DNA of 64,000 bases. It comes from Microbacterium sp. 1S1. Lineage in GTDB: Bacteria > Actinomycetota > Actinomycetes > Actinomycetales > Microbacteriaceae. Below the pieces are notes generated by a model, which did not search any database, had not been told where the DNA came from, and was given only the letters and a program-made list of their open reading frames with translations. The stretch covers positions 2,480,001 through 2,544,000 of the forward strand of contig NZ_CP043430.1 of assembly GCF_008271365.1 (NCBI RefSeq), read 5' to 3'. Positions within the stretch are counted from its first letter, which is position 1; each line of letters starts with the position of its first letter. Positions 36,732-46,093 of this stretch are shown piece after piece. The position numbers were made by a program, and so were the translations under genes.

Positions 36732-38396
36732 TCAGCCGAGAGCCGCCGCCGCGCGCCCCACCTGACGCCCGGAGAAAAGACAGCCCCCGAGGAACGTCCC
36801 CTCCAGGGCCCGGTAGCCGTGCGCGCCCCCGCCGCCGAACCCGCTCGCCTCCCCGGCCGCGAAGAGTCCGGGTATCGGCGCGCCGCTCTCGTTCAGCGCG
36901 CGTCCGTCGAGGTCCGTGTTGATGCCGCCGAGGGATTTCCGAGTCAGGACGTGGAGCTTGACAGCGATCAGCGGCCCCGCAGCGGCATCCTGCAACCGAT
37001 GCGGCGCCGCGGTGCGGATGAGCTTGTCCCCGCGATACGCCCGCATTGAGCGCAGCATGCCGATCTGGGGATCCTTGCTGAAGTCGTTGATCATCTCGCG
37101 GTCGCGGGCGGTCACCTCACGGCGCACCGCGTCGAGATCCAGGAGCTCACCTCCGGGATGCACCGCCATCTGCGCCAGCAGCGACTCCAGGTCGTTCTCG
37201 ACGATGAAGTCTTCGCCCTCGTCGAGGAACGACTGCACGGGGCCCGTGGGCCCCTTCGCCAGCCGGGATCTGAGGAGCAGGGCCACGTCCTTCCCCGTGA
37301 GGTCCGGGTTCTGCTCGCTGCCGGAGAGAGCGAACTCCTTCTCCACGATCTGACGCGAGGTGACGAACCAGGAGTGGTCGTGTCCCGTCCGCCGGAGGTG
37401 TTCGAGAGTGCCCAGGGTGTCGAAGCCGGGGAACAGCGGCACGGGGAGGCGGCGTCCCGTGGCGTCGAGCCACAGCGACGACGGCCCGGGCAGGATGCGG
37501 ATGCCGTGCTGCGGCCAGACCGGATCCCAGTTCGTGATCCCCTCCACGTAGTGCCACATGCGGTCCCCGTTGATGAGGCGAGCCCCGGCGGCGGCACTCA
37601 CGGTCTGCATGGAGCCGTCGACGTAGGCCGGGACACCGGAGAGCATGTGGGCCGGGGGAGTGCCGAGGCGTGAAGGCCAGGCCGCGCGGACGAGGTCATG
37701 ATTCCCGCCGATGCCCCCGGACGCCACGATCGTCGCCGTCGCGTCGATCTCGAACGCGCCGATCACGTCTCGGGATGAGGGGACGCCGCGGGCGGCACCG
37801 TCCGACGCCAGCACGCTCCCTCGCGCGCCGGTCACGCGTCCGTCCGTGAGGACGAGCTCCTCGACGCGGTGTCGGGCGAGGACGGTGAGCCGCCCCTCGC
37901 GCTCTCCCTGCTCGACGGCGGCCGCGAACGGGGCGACGATCCCCGGCCCGGTGCCCCAGGTGATGTGGAAGCGGGGGACCGAGTTCCCCGGCCCGAGTGC
38001 CCCGTACCCGCCACGTTCGGCCCAGCCGACGATCGGGAAGAAGCCGACGCCGCGAGCGCGCAGCCAGGAGCGCTTCTCGCCGGCGGCGAACTGCAGATAC
38101 GCCTCCGCCCAGCGCCGAGGCCACTCGTCCTCGGGCCTGTCGAAACCAGCGGTGCCGAACCAATCCTGAGTGGCGAGCTCGAGCGAGTCTTTGATGCCCA
38201 GGCGGCGCTGCTCGGGCGAGTCCACGAGGAAGAGCCCGCCGAAGGACCACCAGGCTTGTCCGCCCAGGTTCGTGCGTGGCTCCTGGTCGACGATCACGAC
38301 GCGGCGTCCGGAGTCGAGCGCCTCTGCCGCGGCGACGAGCCCGGCCAACCCCCAACCGATCACGAGGACGTCTGTGGTCGGGGGTGTGGTCGTCAT
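36732..38396 (-). CDS. FAD-binding dehydrogenase (KstD-like flavoprotein)
   Basis: 554 residues. N-terminal Rossmann FAD site [20 protein letters not shown], then [20 protein letters not shown]. The C-terminal FAD part has [20 protein letters not shown] and [17 protein letters not shown]. Domain composition is like 3-ketosteroid-dehydrogenase and fumarate-reductase-type flavoproteins, but the substrate is unknown. ATG 38396 overlaps the truncated globin's stop by 4 nt, and GGAGAA precedes it. Third gene of the channel-globin-dehydrogenase operon. Confidence 0.85.
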   Translation of the reverse strand: MTTTPPTTDVLVIGWGLAGLVAAAEALDSGRRVVIVDQEPRTNLGGQAWWSFGGLFLVDSPEQRRLGIKDSLELATQDWFGTAGFDRPEDEWPRRWAEAYLQFAAGEKRSWLRARGVGFFPIVGWAERGGYGALGPGNSVPRFHITWGTGPGIVAPFAAAVEQGEREGRLTVLARHRVEELVLTDGRVTGARGSVLASDGAARGVPSSRDVIGAFEIDATATIVASGGIGGNHDLVRAAWPSRLGTPPAHMLSGVPAYVDGSMQTVSAAAGARLINGDRMWHYVEGITNWDPVWPQHGIRILPGPSSLWLDATGRRLPVPLFPGFDTLGTLEHLRRTGHDHSWFVTSRQIVEKEFALSGSEQNPDLTGKDVALLLRSRLAKGPTGPVQSFLDEGEDFIVENDLESLLAQMAVHPGGELLDLDAVRREVTARDREMINDFSKDPQIGMLRSMRAYRGDKLIRTAAPHRLQDAAAGPLIAVKLHVLTRKSLGGINTDLDGRALNESGAPIPGLFAAGEASGFGGGGAHGYRALEGTFLGGCLFSGRQVGRAAAALG

Positions 38397-38842
38397 GGGT
38401 TCTCCGTTGATTCCTGACGGGTGCGGGTCTCCAGGGTCGTGCGGCCCTGGGGGGCCGTGCCGATGCCGGACGGCTCGAATGTGTTCACCATGGCATAGGC
38501 GGCGCGCTCCAGGTAGTCCCAGAGAGTGGTTTCGTGCAACGGGGACAACTGTGCCTCGTCGACGGCCGTGCGCATGTGACGAAGCCAACGATCGCGGGCG
38601 TCGGGGTCGACCCGGAACGGCATGTGGCGCATCCGCAGGCGGGGATGGCCGCGGGTCTCGCCGTAGGTGGTCGGTCCGCCCCAGTACTGCTCGAGGAACA
38701 GGAGCAGGCGCTCCTCGGCGGGACCGAGGTCCTCCTCGGGGTACATCGGCTTGAGCACGGGGTCGAGGGCGACCTCGCGGTAGAAGACCGACACGATCCG
38801 CGCGAAGGTCTCGCGGCCGCCGACCTCGTCGTAGAACGTCAC
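38393..38842 (-). CDS. glbO: Group II truncated haemoglobin (trHbO)
   Basis: 149 residues. [20 protein letters not shown] then [11 protein letters not shown], with Tyr of the CD loop, [12 protein letters not shown] with the proximal His (F8) and [14 protein letters not shown] with the conserved Trp (G8). These are the trHb2/O features. The protein binds O2/NO. GTG 38842 overlaps the upstream mscS-type stop (GTGA). The rest of the long open frame upstream of 38842 is a shadow of the channel gene. Confidence 0.93.
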   Translation of the reverse strand: MTFYDEVGGRETFARIVSVFYREVALDPVLKPMYPEEDLGPAEERLLLFLEQYWGGPTTYGETRGHPRLRMRHMPFRVDPDARDRWLRHMRTAVDEAQLSPLHETTLWDYLERAAYAMVNTFEPSGIGTAPQGRTTLETRTRQESTENP

Positions 38843-39912
38843 TTGTCTGCACTCCCGTCGCCGGTGTTCTTCTTGCGTCGCCAGATCCCGCGATCGGGGA
38901 TGACGGGGACGCCGGTGACCGCGTTGGGGCGGGTCTTCGGCGGGTTGGCGCCTCGCACACGGCGCGCACCCTCCAGCCCGGTGGGGACGACGTCGACGAG
39001 CCGAGGAACCTCGATCTCCTTCTCCAGGAGCGCTGCCCGCAGGCGGCGCCGGAGTTCCTGCGCCACGTCGTCTCGCGCGTTCGCCCTCGTCTTGATGACG
39101 GCCCGGACCACGAGGGCGTCGCCGTCCACCGACTCCAGGCCCCACAGCTCCGGCTTCTCGACGATACGAGTGCGCCACTTCGGGTCTTTCGCCAGTCCCT
39201 GCGCCGTCTCCAGCAGGATGTGCTCGACCTGCTCGAGGTCGGAATCCGGTGCCACACCGATGTCGACGATCGCGCGCGCCCAGCCCTGCGACATGTTCCC
39301 GATCCGGGTGACCTCGCCGTTACGGACGTACCAGAGGGTCCCGTTCACATCCCGCACCTGGGTGACGCGCACGCTGACGTACTCGACCACGCCACTCGCC
39401 AGCCCGAGGTCGACGACGTCTCCGATGCCGATCTGGTCCTCGGCGACGAGGAAGATGCCGTTGAGGACGTCCTTCACGATGTTCTGCGCACCGAAACCGA
39501 GGCCGGCGCCCACCGCAGCGGTGAGCAAGGTGAGCGATCCGAGGAGCGCGTTGTCGATGGTGTTCACGACGAGGATGATCGCGATGATCACGAGCATCAC
39601 GTTGACGATGTTCTGGAGGATCGTGCCGAGAGTGCGCGTGCGCTGGACGAGACGCATGTCGGCCAGGGGTGAGCGCTCGAGCGCCTGCGTGTCGTCGACG
39701 GCGGCTTTGTTCTTGGCGGTGTCGACGATGCGGTGCACGACGCGGGTGATCACACGCCGCAGAATCAGCGCGATGAGGACGCACGCGCCGATGATGATCG
39801 CGATCGTCAGCAGCTTCCCGCCCACCGTGGTCAGCAGCGCAACCATCTCGGTCGCCCAGGGCGGGAGCTCGGTCGGTGTCGGAGCGGGGGTCGTGTCGGC
39901 AGAGATCAGCAT
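38839..39912 (-). CDS. MscS-family mechanosensitive channel
   Basis: 357 residues. Helices at the N-terminus ([20 protein letters not shown]), [20 protein letters not shown] and the pore helix [23 protein letters not shown] (Gly/Ala-rich TM3), followed by the beta domain [20 protein letters not shown]. This is the small-conductance mechanosensitive channel fold; it vents osmolytes upon hypo-osmotic shock. Start ATG 39912 rather than 39915, because TACCAT (39920-39925) then lies 7 nt upstream. First gene of the operon with glbO and the dehydrogenase. Confidence 0.9.
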   Translation of the reverse strand: MLISADTTPAPTPTELPPWATEMVALLTTVGGKLLTIAIIIGACVLIALILRRVITRVVHRIVDTAKNKAAVDDTQALERSPLADMRLVQRTRTLGTILQNIVNVMLVIIAIILVVNTIDNALLGSLTLLTAAVGAGLGFGAQNIVKDVLNGIFLVAEDQIGIGDVVDLGLASGVVEYVSVRVTQVRDVNGTLWYVRNGEVTRIGNMSQGWARAIVDIGVAPDSDLEQVEHILLETAQGLAKDPKWRTRIVEKPELWGLESVDGDALVVRAVIKTRANARDDVAQELRRRLRAALLEKEIEVPRLVDVVPTGLEGARRVRGANPPKTRPNAVTGVPVIPDRGIWRRKKNTGDGSADK

Positions 39913-39930
39913 CATTTCGATGGTAGCGAG

Positions 39931-39971
39931 CGGGCCTCTGCGCCGGCTGGAAGAGCGGCGGCAGAGGCCCG
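39931..39971 (-). terminator. Terminator-like hairpin between pepN and the mscS-type gene
   Basis: CGGGCCTCTGC (39931-39941) and GCAGAGGCCCG (39961-39971) form an 11-bp perfect stem with extra GCCG/CGGC pairing inside. It sits 20 nt after the pepN stop on the minus strand and before the channel promoter. No long T run, as is common in high-GC actinobacterial terminators. Confidence 0.55.
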
Positions 39972-39991
39972 GCGGGGTGCGTGGGGAAAGG

Positions 39992-42544
39992 TCAGTCCTC
40001 GGCGTCGCGGGACTGAGCGGCCAGCGCGCGCTCCACGTCCGCGAGGTTCTCGAGCACGAGACGTCGCAGCGCGGGCGGGGCGTCCTGGTGTGCGGAGAGC
40101 CAGCCGCGCGTCGCGTCGCGCAGCGCGACGTCCGCGAGAGCGGTGGGGAAGAGCCCCACGACCAGGTACTGGGCGATCTGATACGTCCGCGATTCCCAGA
40201 CCGGCAGGAGCATGTCGAAGTACTGGGGGACGAAGTCGCCGAGCACAGCGGCACCGGCCGGATGGACGAAGCCGAGGGCTGCGGAGCGGACGATCGTGTT
40301 CGGTGCGTCGTCACGCTGGATCAGCGCGTCCCAGGCCTGCTGCTTCGCCTGCGCGTCCGGAAGGGCGGCTCGTGCCTGCGCGGCGAACTCCGCACCCTTG
40401 GCGGTGTTGTCGGCGGCCAGCGCAGCGTCGATGGCACCGGCGTCGGTCGCACCGATCGTCGCAAGGCCGACGAGGAGCTGCCAACTCAGGTCGGCATCGA
40501 TCTCCAGGCCGGGGAGTGTCTCCTCGCCCGAGCGCAGACGCCCGACGATGCCCGCGTGCTCCGGCGTCACCAGGTTGTTCGCGAACGCCGTCACGAACTG
40601 CAGCTGGCTGTCGCTGCCGGGCTCCGCTGCTTCGGCCAGCGCCCACAGGCCGTCGGCCACCTTCTGCCGCGCGGCCTCGCGCTCGGCCGGAGCCACGTAG
40701 AGTGTGGCCGCCGTGCGCAGCTGCGCGAGAGTAGTGCGGACGGTCGTGGACTCGGTCTCCCGCCCGATGTTGCCGAGCACGAGGTCGATGTAGTCGGAGG
40801 CCGCCGTCTCCGCGTCGCGGGTCTGGTCCCAGGCCGCGCCCCACACGAGCGACCGCGCGAGCGGGTCGTGGATGTCGGCGAGGTGGGCGATCGCCGTCCC
40901 GAGCGACTTCTCATCGAGACGGATCTTCGCGTAGGCGAGGTCGTCGTCGTTGAGGAGGATGAGGTCGGGGCGGGGCAGGCCCTGCAGCTCGGGGACCTCG
41001 GTGCGGTCGCCGTCCACGTCGACCTCGATGTGGTGGGTACGCGTCAGCGCGCCGTCCTGCAGTGAGTAGAAGCCGATGCCGAGTCGGTGCGGTCGGATCG
41101 TCGGGTAGTCCGCGGGCGCGGTCTGCGTGATGGCGAAGCGCGAGATCGCGCCGTCGTCACCCTCGACCACCACCGGCTCGAGGGTGTTGACGCCTGCGGT
41201 CTCCAGCCACTTCTTCGACCAGGTGCTGAGATCGCGGCCGCTCGTGGCCTCGAGCTCCGACAGCAGGTCGCTGAGCTCGGTGTTGCCCCACGAGTGCTTC
41301 TGGAAGTACTGCGAGACTCCCGCGAAGAAGGCCTCGATGCCGACCCAGGCGGCGAGCTGCTTCAAGACGGAGCCGCCCTTGGCGTAGGTGATCCCGTCGA
41401 AGTTGACCTGCACGTCCTCGAGGTCGTTGATCTCGGCGACGATGGGGTGCGTGGAGGGAAGTTGATCCTGTCGGTATGCCCAGGTCTTCTCCATGGCGTT
41501 GAAGGTGGTCCAGGCCTCGGTCCACTCCGTCGCCTCCGCCGTGGCGATGGTGGATGCCCATTCCGCGAACGACTCGTTGAGCCACAGGTCGTTCCACCAC
41601 TTCATGGTGACGAGGTCGCCGAACCACATGTGAGCGAGCTCATGCAGGATCGTGACGACGCGACGCTCCTTCACGGCGTCCGTGACCTTGCTGCGGAAGA
41701 CGTACGTCTCGGTGAAGGTGACCGCGCCCGCGTTCTCCATGGCGCCGGCATTGAACTCGGGCACGAAGAGCTGGTCGTACTTCGCGAACGGGTACGGCAC
41801 GCCGAACCTGGACTCGAAGTAGGCGAAGCCTTCACGGGTCTTCTCGAAGATGTAGTCGGCGTCGAGGTGCTGCCACAGGCTCTTGCGGCCGTAGACGCCG
41901 AGCGGGATGACGCGGCCGGACGCGCTGGTGAGCTCGGAGAAGGTGGCCTCGTACGGACCGGCGACGAGGGCCGTGATGTAGGACGAGATGCGGGGCGTCG
42001 GCTCGAAGCCCCAGGTGGCCGTGACGCCGTCGTCGTGGACGATGGGCTCGGGCGTGGGGGAGTTGGAGACGACCTTCCACTCCGCGGGGGCGGTCACCGT
42101 GAACTGGAAGGTCGCCTTGAGATCGGGCTGCTCGAACACCGCGAAGACACGGCGGGAGTCCGGCACCTCGAACTGGGAGTAGAGGTACACCTCGCCGTCC
42201 ACCGGGTCCACGAAGCGATGCAGGCCCTCACCGGTGTTGGTGTAGAGGCAGTCGGCGTCGACGACGAGGACATTCTCCTCCTGGAGCCCGGTGAGAGCGA
42301 TCCGGGAGTCAGCGAAGACCTCACGGGGGTCGAGCTGCTCTCCGTTGAGCGAGATCTCGCGCACGTCGCGGGCGATGAGGTCGATGAAGGTGAAGCTGTC
42401 GGGGGACGCGGAGAAGCGCACGACGCTCCGGGAGCCGAAGACCTCGGCGCCCTTGGTCAGATCGAGGGCGACCTCATAGGAGTGCGTGTCGACGACGTCG
42501 CGGCGCTCCTGCGCTTCGATTCGGGTGAGGTTCTCTCCAGGCAA
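39992..42544 (-). CDS. pepN: Aminopeptidase N (M1 family)
   Basis: 850 residues from a TTG start at 42544 (MPGENLTRIEAQERRDVVD), the best start by homology recall; I see no clear ribosome-binding site. The exopeptidase motif GAMEN is followed by HELAHMWFGDLVTMKWWNDLW with zinc ligands His301, His305 and the downstream Glu (NESFAEW). Then the ERAP1-like C-terminal domain (LRTAATLYVAPAEREAARQKV). Cleaves N-terminal residues from peptides. The long frame upstream to 43948 is a shadow of hemH. Confidence 0.94.
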   Translation of the reverse strand: MPGENLTRIEAQERRDVVDTHSYEVALDLTKGAEVFGSRSVVRFSASPDSFTFIDLIARDVREISLNGEQLDPREVFADSRIALTGLQEENVLVVDADCLYTNTGEGLHRFVDPVDGEVYLYSQFEVPDSRRVFAVFEQPDLKATFQFTVTAPAEWKVVSNSPTPEPIVHDDGVTATWGFEPTPRISSYITALVAGPYEATFSELTSASGRVIPLGVYGRKSLWQHLDADYIFEKTREGFAYFESRFGVPYPFAKYDQLFVPEFNAGAMENAGAVTFTETYVFRSKVTDAVKERRVVTILHELAHMWFGDLVTMKWWNDLWLNESFAEWASTIATAEATEWTEAWTTFNAMEKTWAYRQDQLPSTHPIVAEINDLEDVQVNFDGITYAKGGSVLKQLAAWVGIEAFFAGVSQYFQKHSWGNTELSDLLSELEATSGRDLSTWSKKWLETAGVNTLEPVVVEGDDGAISRFAITQTAPADYPTIRPHRLGIGFYSLQDGALTRTHHIEVDVDGDRTEVPELQGLPRPDLILLNDDDLAYAKIRLDEKSLGTAIAHLADIHDPLARSLVWGAAWDQTRDAETAASDYIDLVLGNIGRETESTTVRTTLAQLRTAATLYVAPAEREAARQKVADGLWALAEAAEPGSDSQLQFVTAFANNLVTPEHAGIVGRLRSGEETLPGLEIDADLSWQLLVGLATIGATDAGAIDAALAADNTAKGAEFAAQARAALPDAQAKQQAWDALIQRDDAPNTIVRSAALGFVHPAGAAVLGDFVPQYFDMLLPVWESRTYQIAQYLVVGLFPTALADVALRDATRGWLSAHQDAPPALRRLVLENLADVERALAAQSRDAED

Positions 42545-42712
42545 AGCTGTACTCCCAGGGGTGAGGGGACGTAACCGGGGTCGGCGCAGTTGGCACCGAC
42601 GGCAACCATGACAGCCTACGCCAGTGCGGAGGGCGCGCCGGCGACCCTCCGCATCAGGGATAGTCACGGCCGTGCGGACGCTCGCGCTCGACGGAGGTGG
42701 GAAGATGGAGGG

Positions 42713-43897
42713 GTGACTGCGATCGATCCGAATGTCGTTCCCTTTGCCTCGCCCGCCGCTGCAGGCGGCGATCCCTACGTGACCACGCCCGTCGCCTACG
42801 ACGCCATCCTGTTGGCGAGCTTCGGCGGCCCGGAGGGACAGGAGGACGTGATCCCCTTCCTCCGGAACGTCACACGCGGCCGCGGCATCCCCGACGAGCG
42901 CCTCGAGGAGGTGGCGCACCACTACCGCCACTTCGGCGGTGTGAGTCCGATCAACGGACAGAACCGCGTGCTCAAGGAAGCCCTGGAGAAGGCGCTGGTG
43001 GCGCGGGGGATCGCCCTCCCCGTGTACTGGGGCAACCGCAACTGGGGCCCGTACCTCGAAGACGTGCTGCCCGAGGCGTCGGCCAACGGTCACACGACGC
43101 TTCTCGCCTTCGCGACGAGTGCGTACAGCTCGTTCTCCAGCTGCCGGCAGTATCGCGAGGACTTCGCGCGTGTCCTGACGGACACCGGTCTCGGCGACAC
43201 GGTCACGATCGACAAGATCCGCCCCTTCTACGACCACCCCGGCTTCGTCGAGGCTTTCGAGGCGGGCGTGCAGGAGTCCGTTCAGAGCTATCTGGACCAG
43301 GGCTTCGCGCCGGCGGAGATCCAGGTCCTCTTCTCCACGCACAGCATCCCGACGGCCGACGCCGAGCGCTCCGGCGCCCGAGACATCGACTGGGGTGAGG
43401 GAGGCGCTTATGCCGCACAGCACCTCGCGGTGTCCGAATGGACGATGGAGCAGGTGCGAGCTGCCATCCCGGCCGCCGCTGACGTGCCGTGGGAACTCGT
43501 CTATCAGTCCCGGTCCGGCCCTGCGTCGCAGCCGTGGCTGGAGCCCGACGTCTGCGATGTCATCGCCGAGCTCCCGGCCCGCGGCCGAAAGGCGGTCATC
43601 GTGGTGCCCGTCGGCTTCATGAGCGACCACATGGAAGTGCTGTGGGATCTCGACACCGAAGCCGCGGAAGCGGCGGACGAGGCGGGTCTCGCGTTCGTCC
43701 GCACTCCCACTCCGGGCGTCCGCGACGCGTTCGTCGAGGGCATCGTCGACCTCATCGAGGAGCGGCTGCAGGGGCGCCCGAACTCCGAGCGCCCGCACGT
43801 CACCGACCTGCCCGGGGCTTTCGACGTCTGCCGGCCGGGCTGCTGTGAGAACGTGCGCGCGGGGTTCAAGCCCGCGGCCGCCGGCATCGCCCCCTGA
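42713..43897 (+). CDS. hemH: Ferrochelatase (coproporphyrin type)
   Basis: 394 residues. Begins MTAIDPNVVPFASPAAAGGD; AILLASFGGPEGQEDVIPFLR, HHYRHFGGVSPINGQN, the catalytic STHSIPTAD and a Trp-rich VYQSRSGPASQPWLEPD are seen. A conserved Cys (SSCRQYRED) and the C-terminal CRPGCCENV suggest a [2Fe-2S] cluster, as in mycobacterial enzymes. In actinobacteria this protein inserts iron into coproporphyrin III. GTG 42713 has GAAGAT 6 nt upstream (42701-42706), leaderless type. The neighbouring dehaem-related genes are not in the window. Confidence 0.94.
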   Translation: MTAIDPNVVPFASPAAAGGDPYVTTPVAYDAILLASFGGPEGQEDVIPFLRNVTRGRGIPDERLEEVAHHYRHFGGVSPINGQNRVLKEALEKALVARGIALPVYWGNRNWGPYLEDVLPEASANGHTTLLAFATSAYSSFSSCRQYREDFARVLTDTGLGDTVTIDKIRPFYDHPGFVEAFEAGVQESVQSYLDQGFAPAEIQVLFSTHSIPTADAERSGARDIDWGEGGAYAAQHLAVSEWTMEQVRAAIPAAADVPWELVYQSRSGPASQPWLEPDVCDVIAELPARGRKAVIVVPVGFMSDHMEVLWDLDTEAAEAADEAGLAFVRTPTPGVRDAFVEGIVDLIEERLQGRPNSERPHVTDLPGAFDVCRPGCCENVRAGFKPAAAGIAP

Positions 43898-43915
43898 CCC
43901 GCGGACCGCGGATCC

Positions 43916-43921
43916 TAGGAT
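43916..43921 (+). promoter_or_regulatory. -10 box (TAGGAT) of rpiB
   Basis: TAGGAT, 7 nt before ATG 43929; this excludes the earlier ATG at 43920, which overlaps the box. Confidence 0.55.
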
Positions 43922-43928
43922 GGAGACC

Positions 43929-44414
43929 ATGCGCATCCACATCGCCACCGACCACGCCGGCCTCGATTTCTCGACGCGGCTGCAGGAGCACCTCCGCGAC
44001 GCAGGGCACGACGTGATCGATCACGGTCCGGTGGAGTATGACGCGCTCGACGACTACCCCGCCTTCTGCATCCGCGCGGCACGGGCTGTCGTCGAGGATC
44101 AGGGAGCCGGCGTGCCCGCCCTCGGCGTCGTCTTCGGCGGCTCCGGCAACGGCGAGCAGATCGCCGCGAACAAGGTGGCAGGGGTCCGCGCGGCGCTCGT
44201 CTGGAACCTGTCCACCGCGGAGCTCGCCCGTGAGCACAACGATGCGAACGTCATCTCGATCGGAGCACGCCAGCACACGTACGACGAGGTGACGGCCTTC
44301 ATCGACCGTTTCATCGCCACTCCGTTCTCCGGGGAGGAGCGCCACGTGCGCCGCATCGGCCAGATCGCCGACTACGAACGCGACGGCTCGCTCCTGCCGG
44401 ACCCTCGGGCCTGA
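43929..44414 (+). CDS. rpiB: Ribose-5-phosphate isomerase B
   Basis: 161 residues. MRIHIATDHAGLDFSTRLQE, VDHGP-like turn (VIDHGPVEYD), GVVFGGSGNGEQIAANKVAG and VRAALVWNLSTAELAREHND match RpiB, with a family-typical catalytic base region. It interconverts ribose 5-phosphate and ribulose 5-phosphate. The next gene starts 2 nt after the stop, so it is in an operon with the glycosylase gene. Confidence 0.94.
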   Translation: MRIHIATDHAGLDFSTRLQEHLRDAGHDVIDHGPVEYDALDDYPAFCIRAARAVVEDQGAGVPALGVVFGGSGNGEQIAANKVAGVRAALVWNLSTAELAREHNDANVISIGARQHTYDEVTAFIDRFIATPFSGEERHVRRIGQIADYERDGSLLPDPRA

Positions 44415-44415
44415 C

Positions 44416-45414
44416 ATGCCCGAAGGACATTCCGTCCACCGCATCGCGCGGCAGTTCGATCGCAACTTCGTCGGGAAGACGATGAGCGCGTCCAGCCCGC
44501 AGGGACGCTTCGCCGAGGGTGCCGCCGTGCTCGACGGTCGCCGAGCCGTGAGCGTGCAGGCCGTGGGCAAGCAGATGTTCCTGGAAGCGGAGGGCGATCT
44601 GTGGCTGCGCGTTCACCTCGGCCTCTACGGCGCCTGGGACTTCGCCGGCGAGATCCTCGTCGACCCCACCATCGCGTCGGCGAACGGGCGGATGGGTCAG
44701 ACGAATCAGCGCGGGACGACGCTGGACGAGGCGATCCTCGACGATGCGGGGGAGAACTCCCTCTCGTCGATCGGAGCGCCGCGACGCGCGAGGGTCCATG
44801 TGCGGATGTCCGAGCAGACCAAGGGATTGACCGAGGACGTCGACGAGTGGCCGCCTCCGGTGGTGGGTCAGGTGCGCCTCCGCCTCATGACCGACATCAC
44901 GGTGGCGGACCTGCGCGGCCCGACGGCGTGCGTGCTGCAGACCCCCGAAGAGATGCTCGCCACCGTCGCGAAGCTGGGGCCCGATCCGCTCGTCGGCGAC
45001 CCGGCCGAGAACGAGGAACGGTTCGTCCGTGCGGTCAGGAAGAAGCCGACGCCGATCGCTCTGCTCCTGATGGACCAGGCAGTCGTCAGCGGCATCGGCA
45101 ATGTGTACCGCGCCGAGATGCTCTACCGGCAGCGGCTGAACCCGCACACGCCCGGCCGCGACGTCCCGGAGGATGTCGTCAGGGCGCTCTGGCACGACTG
45201 GGTGCGACTGCTGGCCATCGGCGTGGAGACCGGTCAGATGATGACGATGGACGGGTTGTCACCGGACGAGTACCGCGCCGCGATGGCCAGCAGGGACGAC
45301 CGGCATTGGGTCTATCATCGCGCCGGTCTGCCGTGCCGTGTCTGCGGGACCGAGATCGCCCTGGAGGAGATCGGCGCCCGCAAGCTGTACTGGTGCCCGC
45401 GCTGCCAGGCGTGA
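44416..45414 (+). CDS. Fpg/Nei-family DNA glycosylase/AP lyase
   Basis: 332 residues. N-terminal MPEGHSVHRIARQFDRNF carries the Pro-1/Glu-2 catalytic pair (after Met removal), a conserved Lys in the beta-sandwich, and the H2TH region IALLLMDQAVVSGIGNVYRAEML. C-terminal zinc finger: CRVCGTEIAL ... WCPRCQA. It cuts oxidised bases from DNA. The H-S after PEG and the C-terminal finger fit actinobacterial Nei2 better than Fpg. It starts 2 nt after rpiB. Confidence 0.92.
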   Translation: MPEGHSVHRIARQFDRNFVGKTMSASSPQGRFAEGAAVLDGRRAVSVQAVGKQMFLEAEGDLWLRVHLGLYGAWDFAGEILVDPTIASANGRMGQTNQRGTTLDEAILDDAGENSLSSIGAPRRARVHVRMSEQTKGLTEDVDEWPPPVVGQVRLRLMTDITVADLRGPTACVLQTPEEMLATVAKLGPDPLVGDPAENEERFVRAVRKKPTPIALLLMDQAVVSGIGNVYRAEMLYRQRLNPHTPGRDVPEDVVRALWHDWVRLLAIGVETGQMMTMDGLSPDEYRAAMASRDDRHWVYHRAGLPCRVCGTEIALEEIGARKLYWCPRCQA

Positions 45415-45438
45415 GCGCTCTGCGGGGGACGGCAGCTC

Positions 45439-45444
45439 TAGGCT
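45439..45444 (+). promoter_or_regulatory. -10 box (TAGGCT) of the PaiB-like gene
   Basis: TAGGCT, 7 nt before ATG 45452; leaderless geometry. Confidence 0.55.
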
Positions 45445-45451
45445 GGGATCC

Positions 45452-46093
45452 ATGCGACAGAATCCGAGCTTCACGCTCGCCGATGAGGCCGAGATCCGCC
45501 GCGTCATCGACGCCCATCCCTGGGCGACCGTGGTCAGCGCGCCGGAGGGCGGACTGGTCGCCTCGCACTACGCGGTGCTGCTCGACGATGACCGCGACGA
45601 CCTGACGATCGTCGGTCATGTCGGGCGTCCGGATGACGCGATCCATGGTCTGGGTCAGCGGGAGATCCTCGTCGCCTTTCAGGGGCCGCACGGCTACGTC
45701 TCCCCGGGATGGTACGGCGACGGCCCTGCGGTGCCCACCTGGAACTACACGGCCGTCCATCTGTCGGGCGTGCCTGAGCTCCTCTCCGCCGAAGAGAACC
45801 TCCGTGTGCTGCACGCCCTGGTCGCGCGCTTCGAGTCGCGCCTGCCCGAACCGCGGCTCATGTGGGAGCGTCCGAACGACGCCGCTTTCATCGAGCGTCT
45901 CGAAGCAGGCACGGTCGGTTTCCGCCTCACACCGACACGAGTCGTCGCCAAACGGAAGCTGAGTCAGAACAAGCCCGCCGAGACGGTCGAGGCCGTGATC
46001 GCCGCGCTGAACGCCGAGGGACCGTACGAGAACGCCGCCCTCGCCGCGGAGATGCGTCGTGCCCAGGACGCACGCACCGGAGGCGCGGCATGA
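45452..46093 (+). CDS. PaiB-like FMN-binding negative transcriptional regulator family protein
   Basis: 213 residues of the PaiB/split-barrel flavoprotein type. MRQNPSFTLADEAEIRRVID, HPWATVVSAPEGGLVASHYA, GHVGRPDDAI, and YVSPGWYGDGPAVPTWNYTAVH are typical; the C-terminal KRKLSQNKPAETVEAV also. In Bacillus, PaiB affects sporulation and protease genes; here the function is unknown and FMN binding is inferred. Its stop overlaps the ATG of the amidohydrolase gene (ATGA). Confidence 0.88.
   Translation: MRQNPSFTLADEAEIRRVIDAHPWATVVSAPEGGLVASHYAVLLDDDRDDLTIVGHVGRPDDAIHGLGQREILVAFQGPHGYVSPGWYGDGPAVPTWNYTAVHLSGVPELLSAEENLRVLHALVARFESRLPEPRLMWERPNDAAFIERLEAGTVGFRLTPTRVVAKRKLSQNKPAETVEAVIAALNAEGPYENAALAAEMRRAQDARTGGAA

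Noticed and set aside
39992-43948. Long minus-strand open frame extending pepN beyond 42544
   Set aside because: The extension overlaps hemH on the opposite strand and lacks M1-family sequence; pepN is taken to start at TTG 42544.
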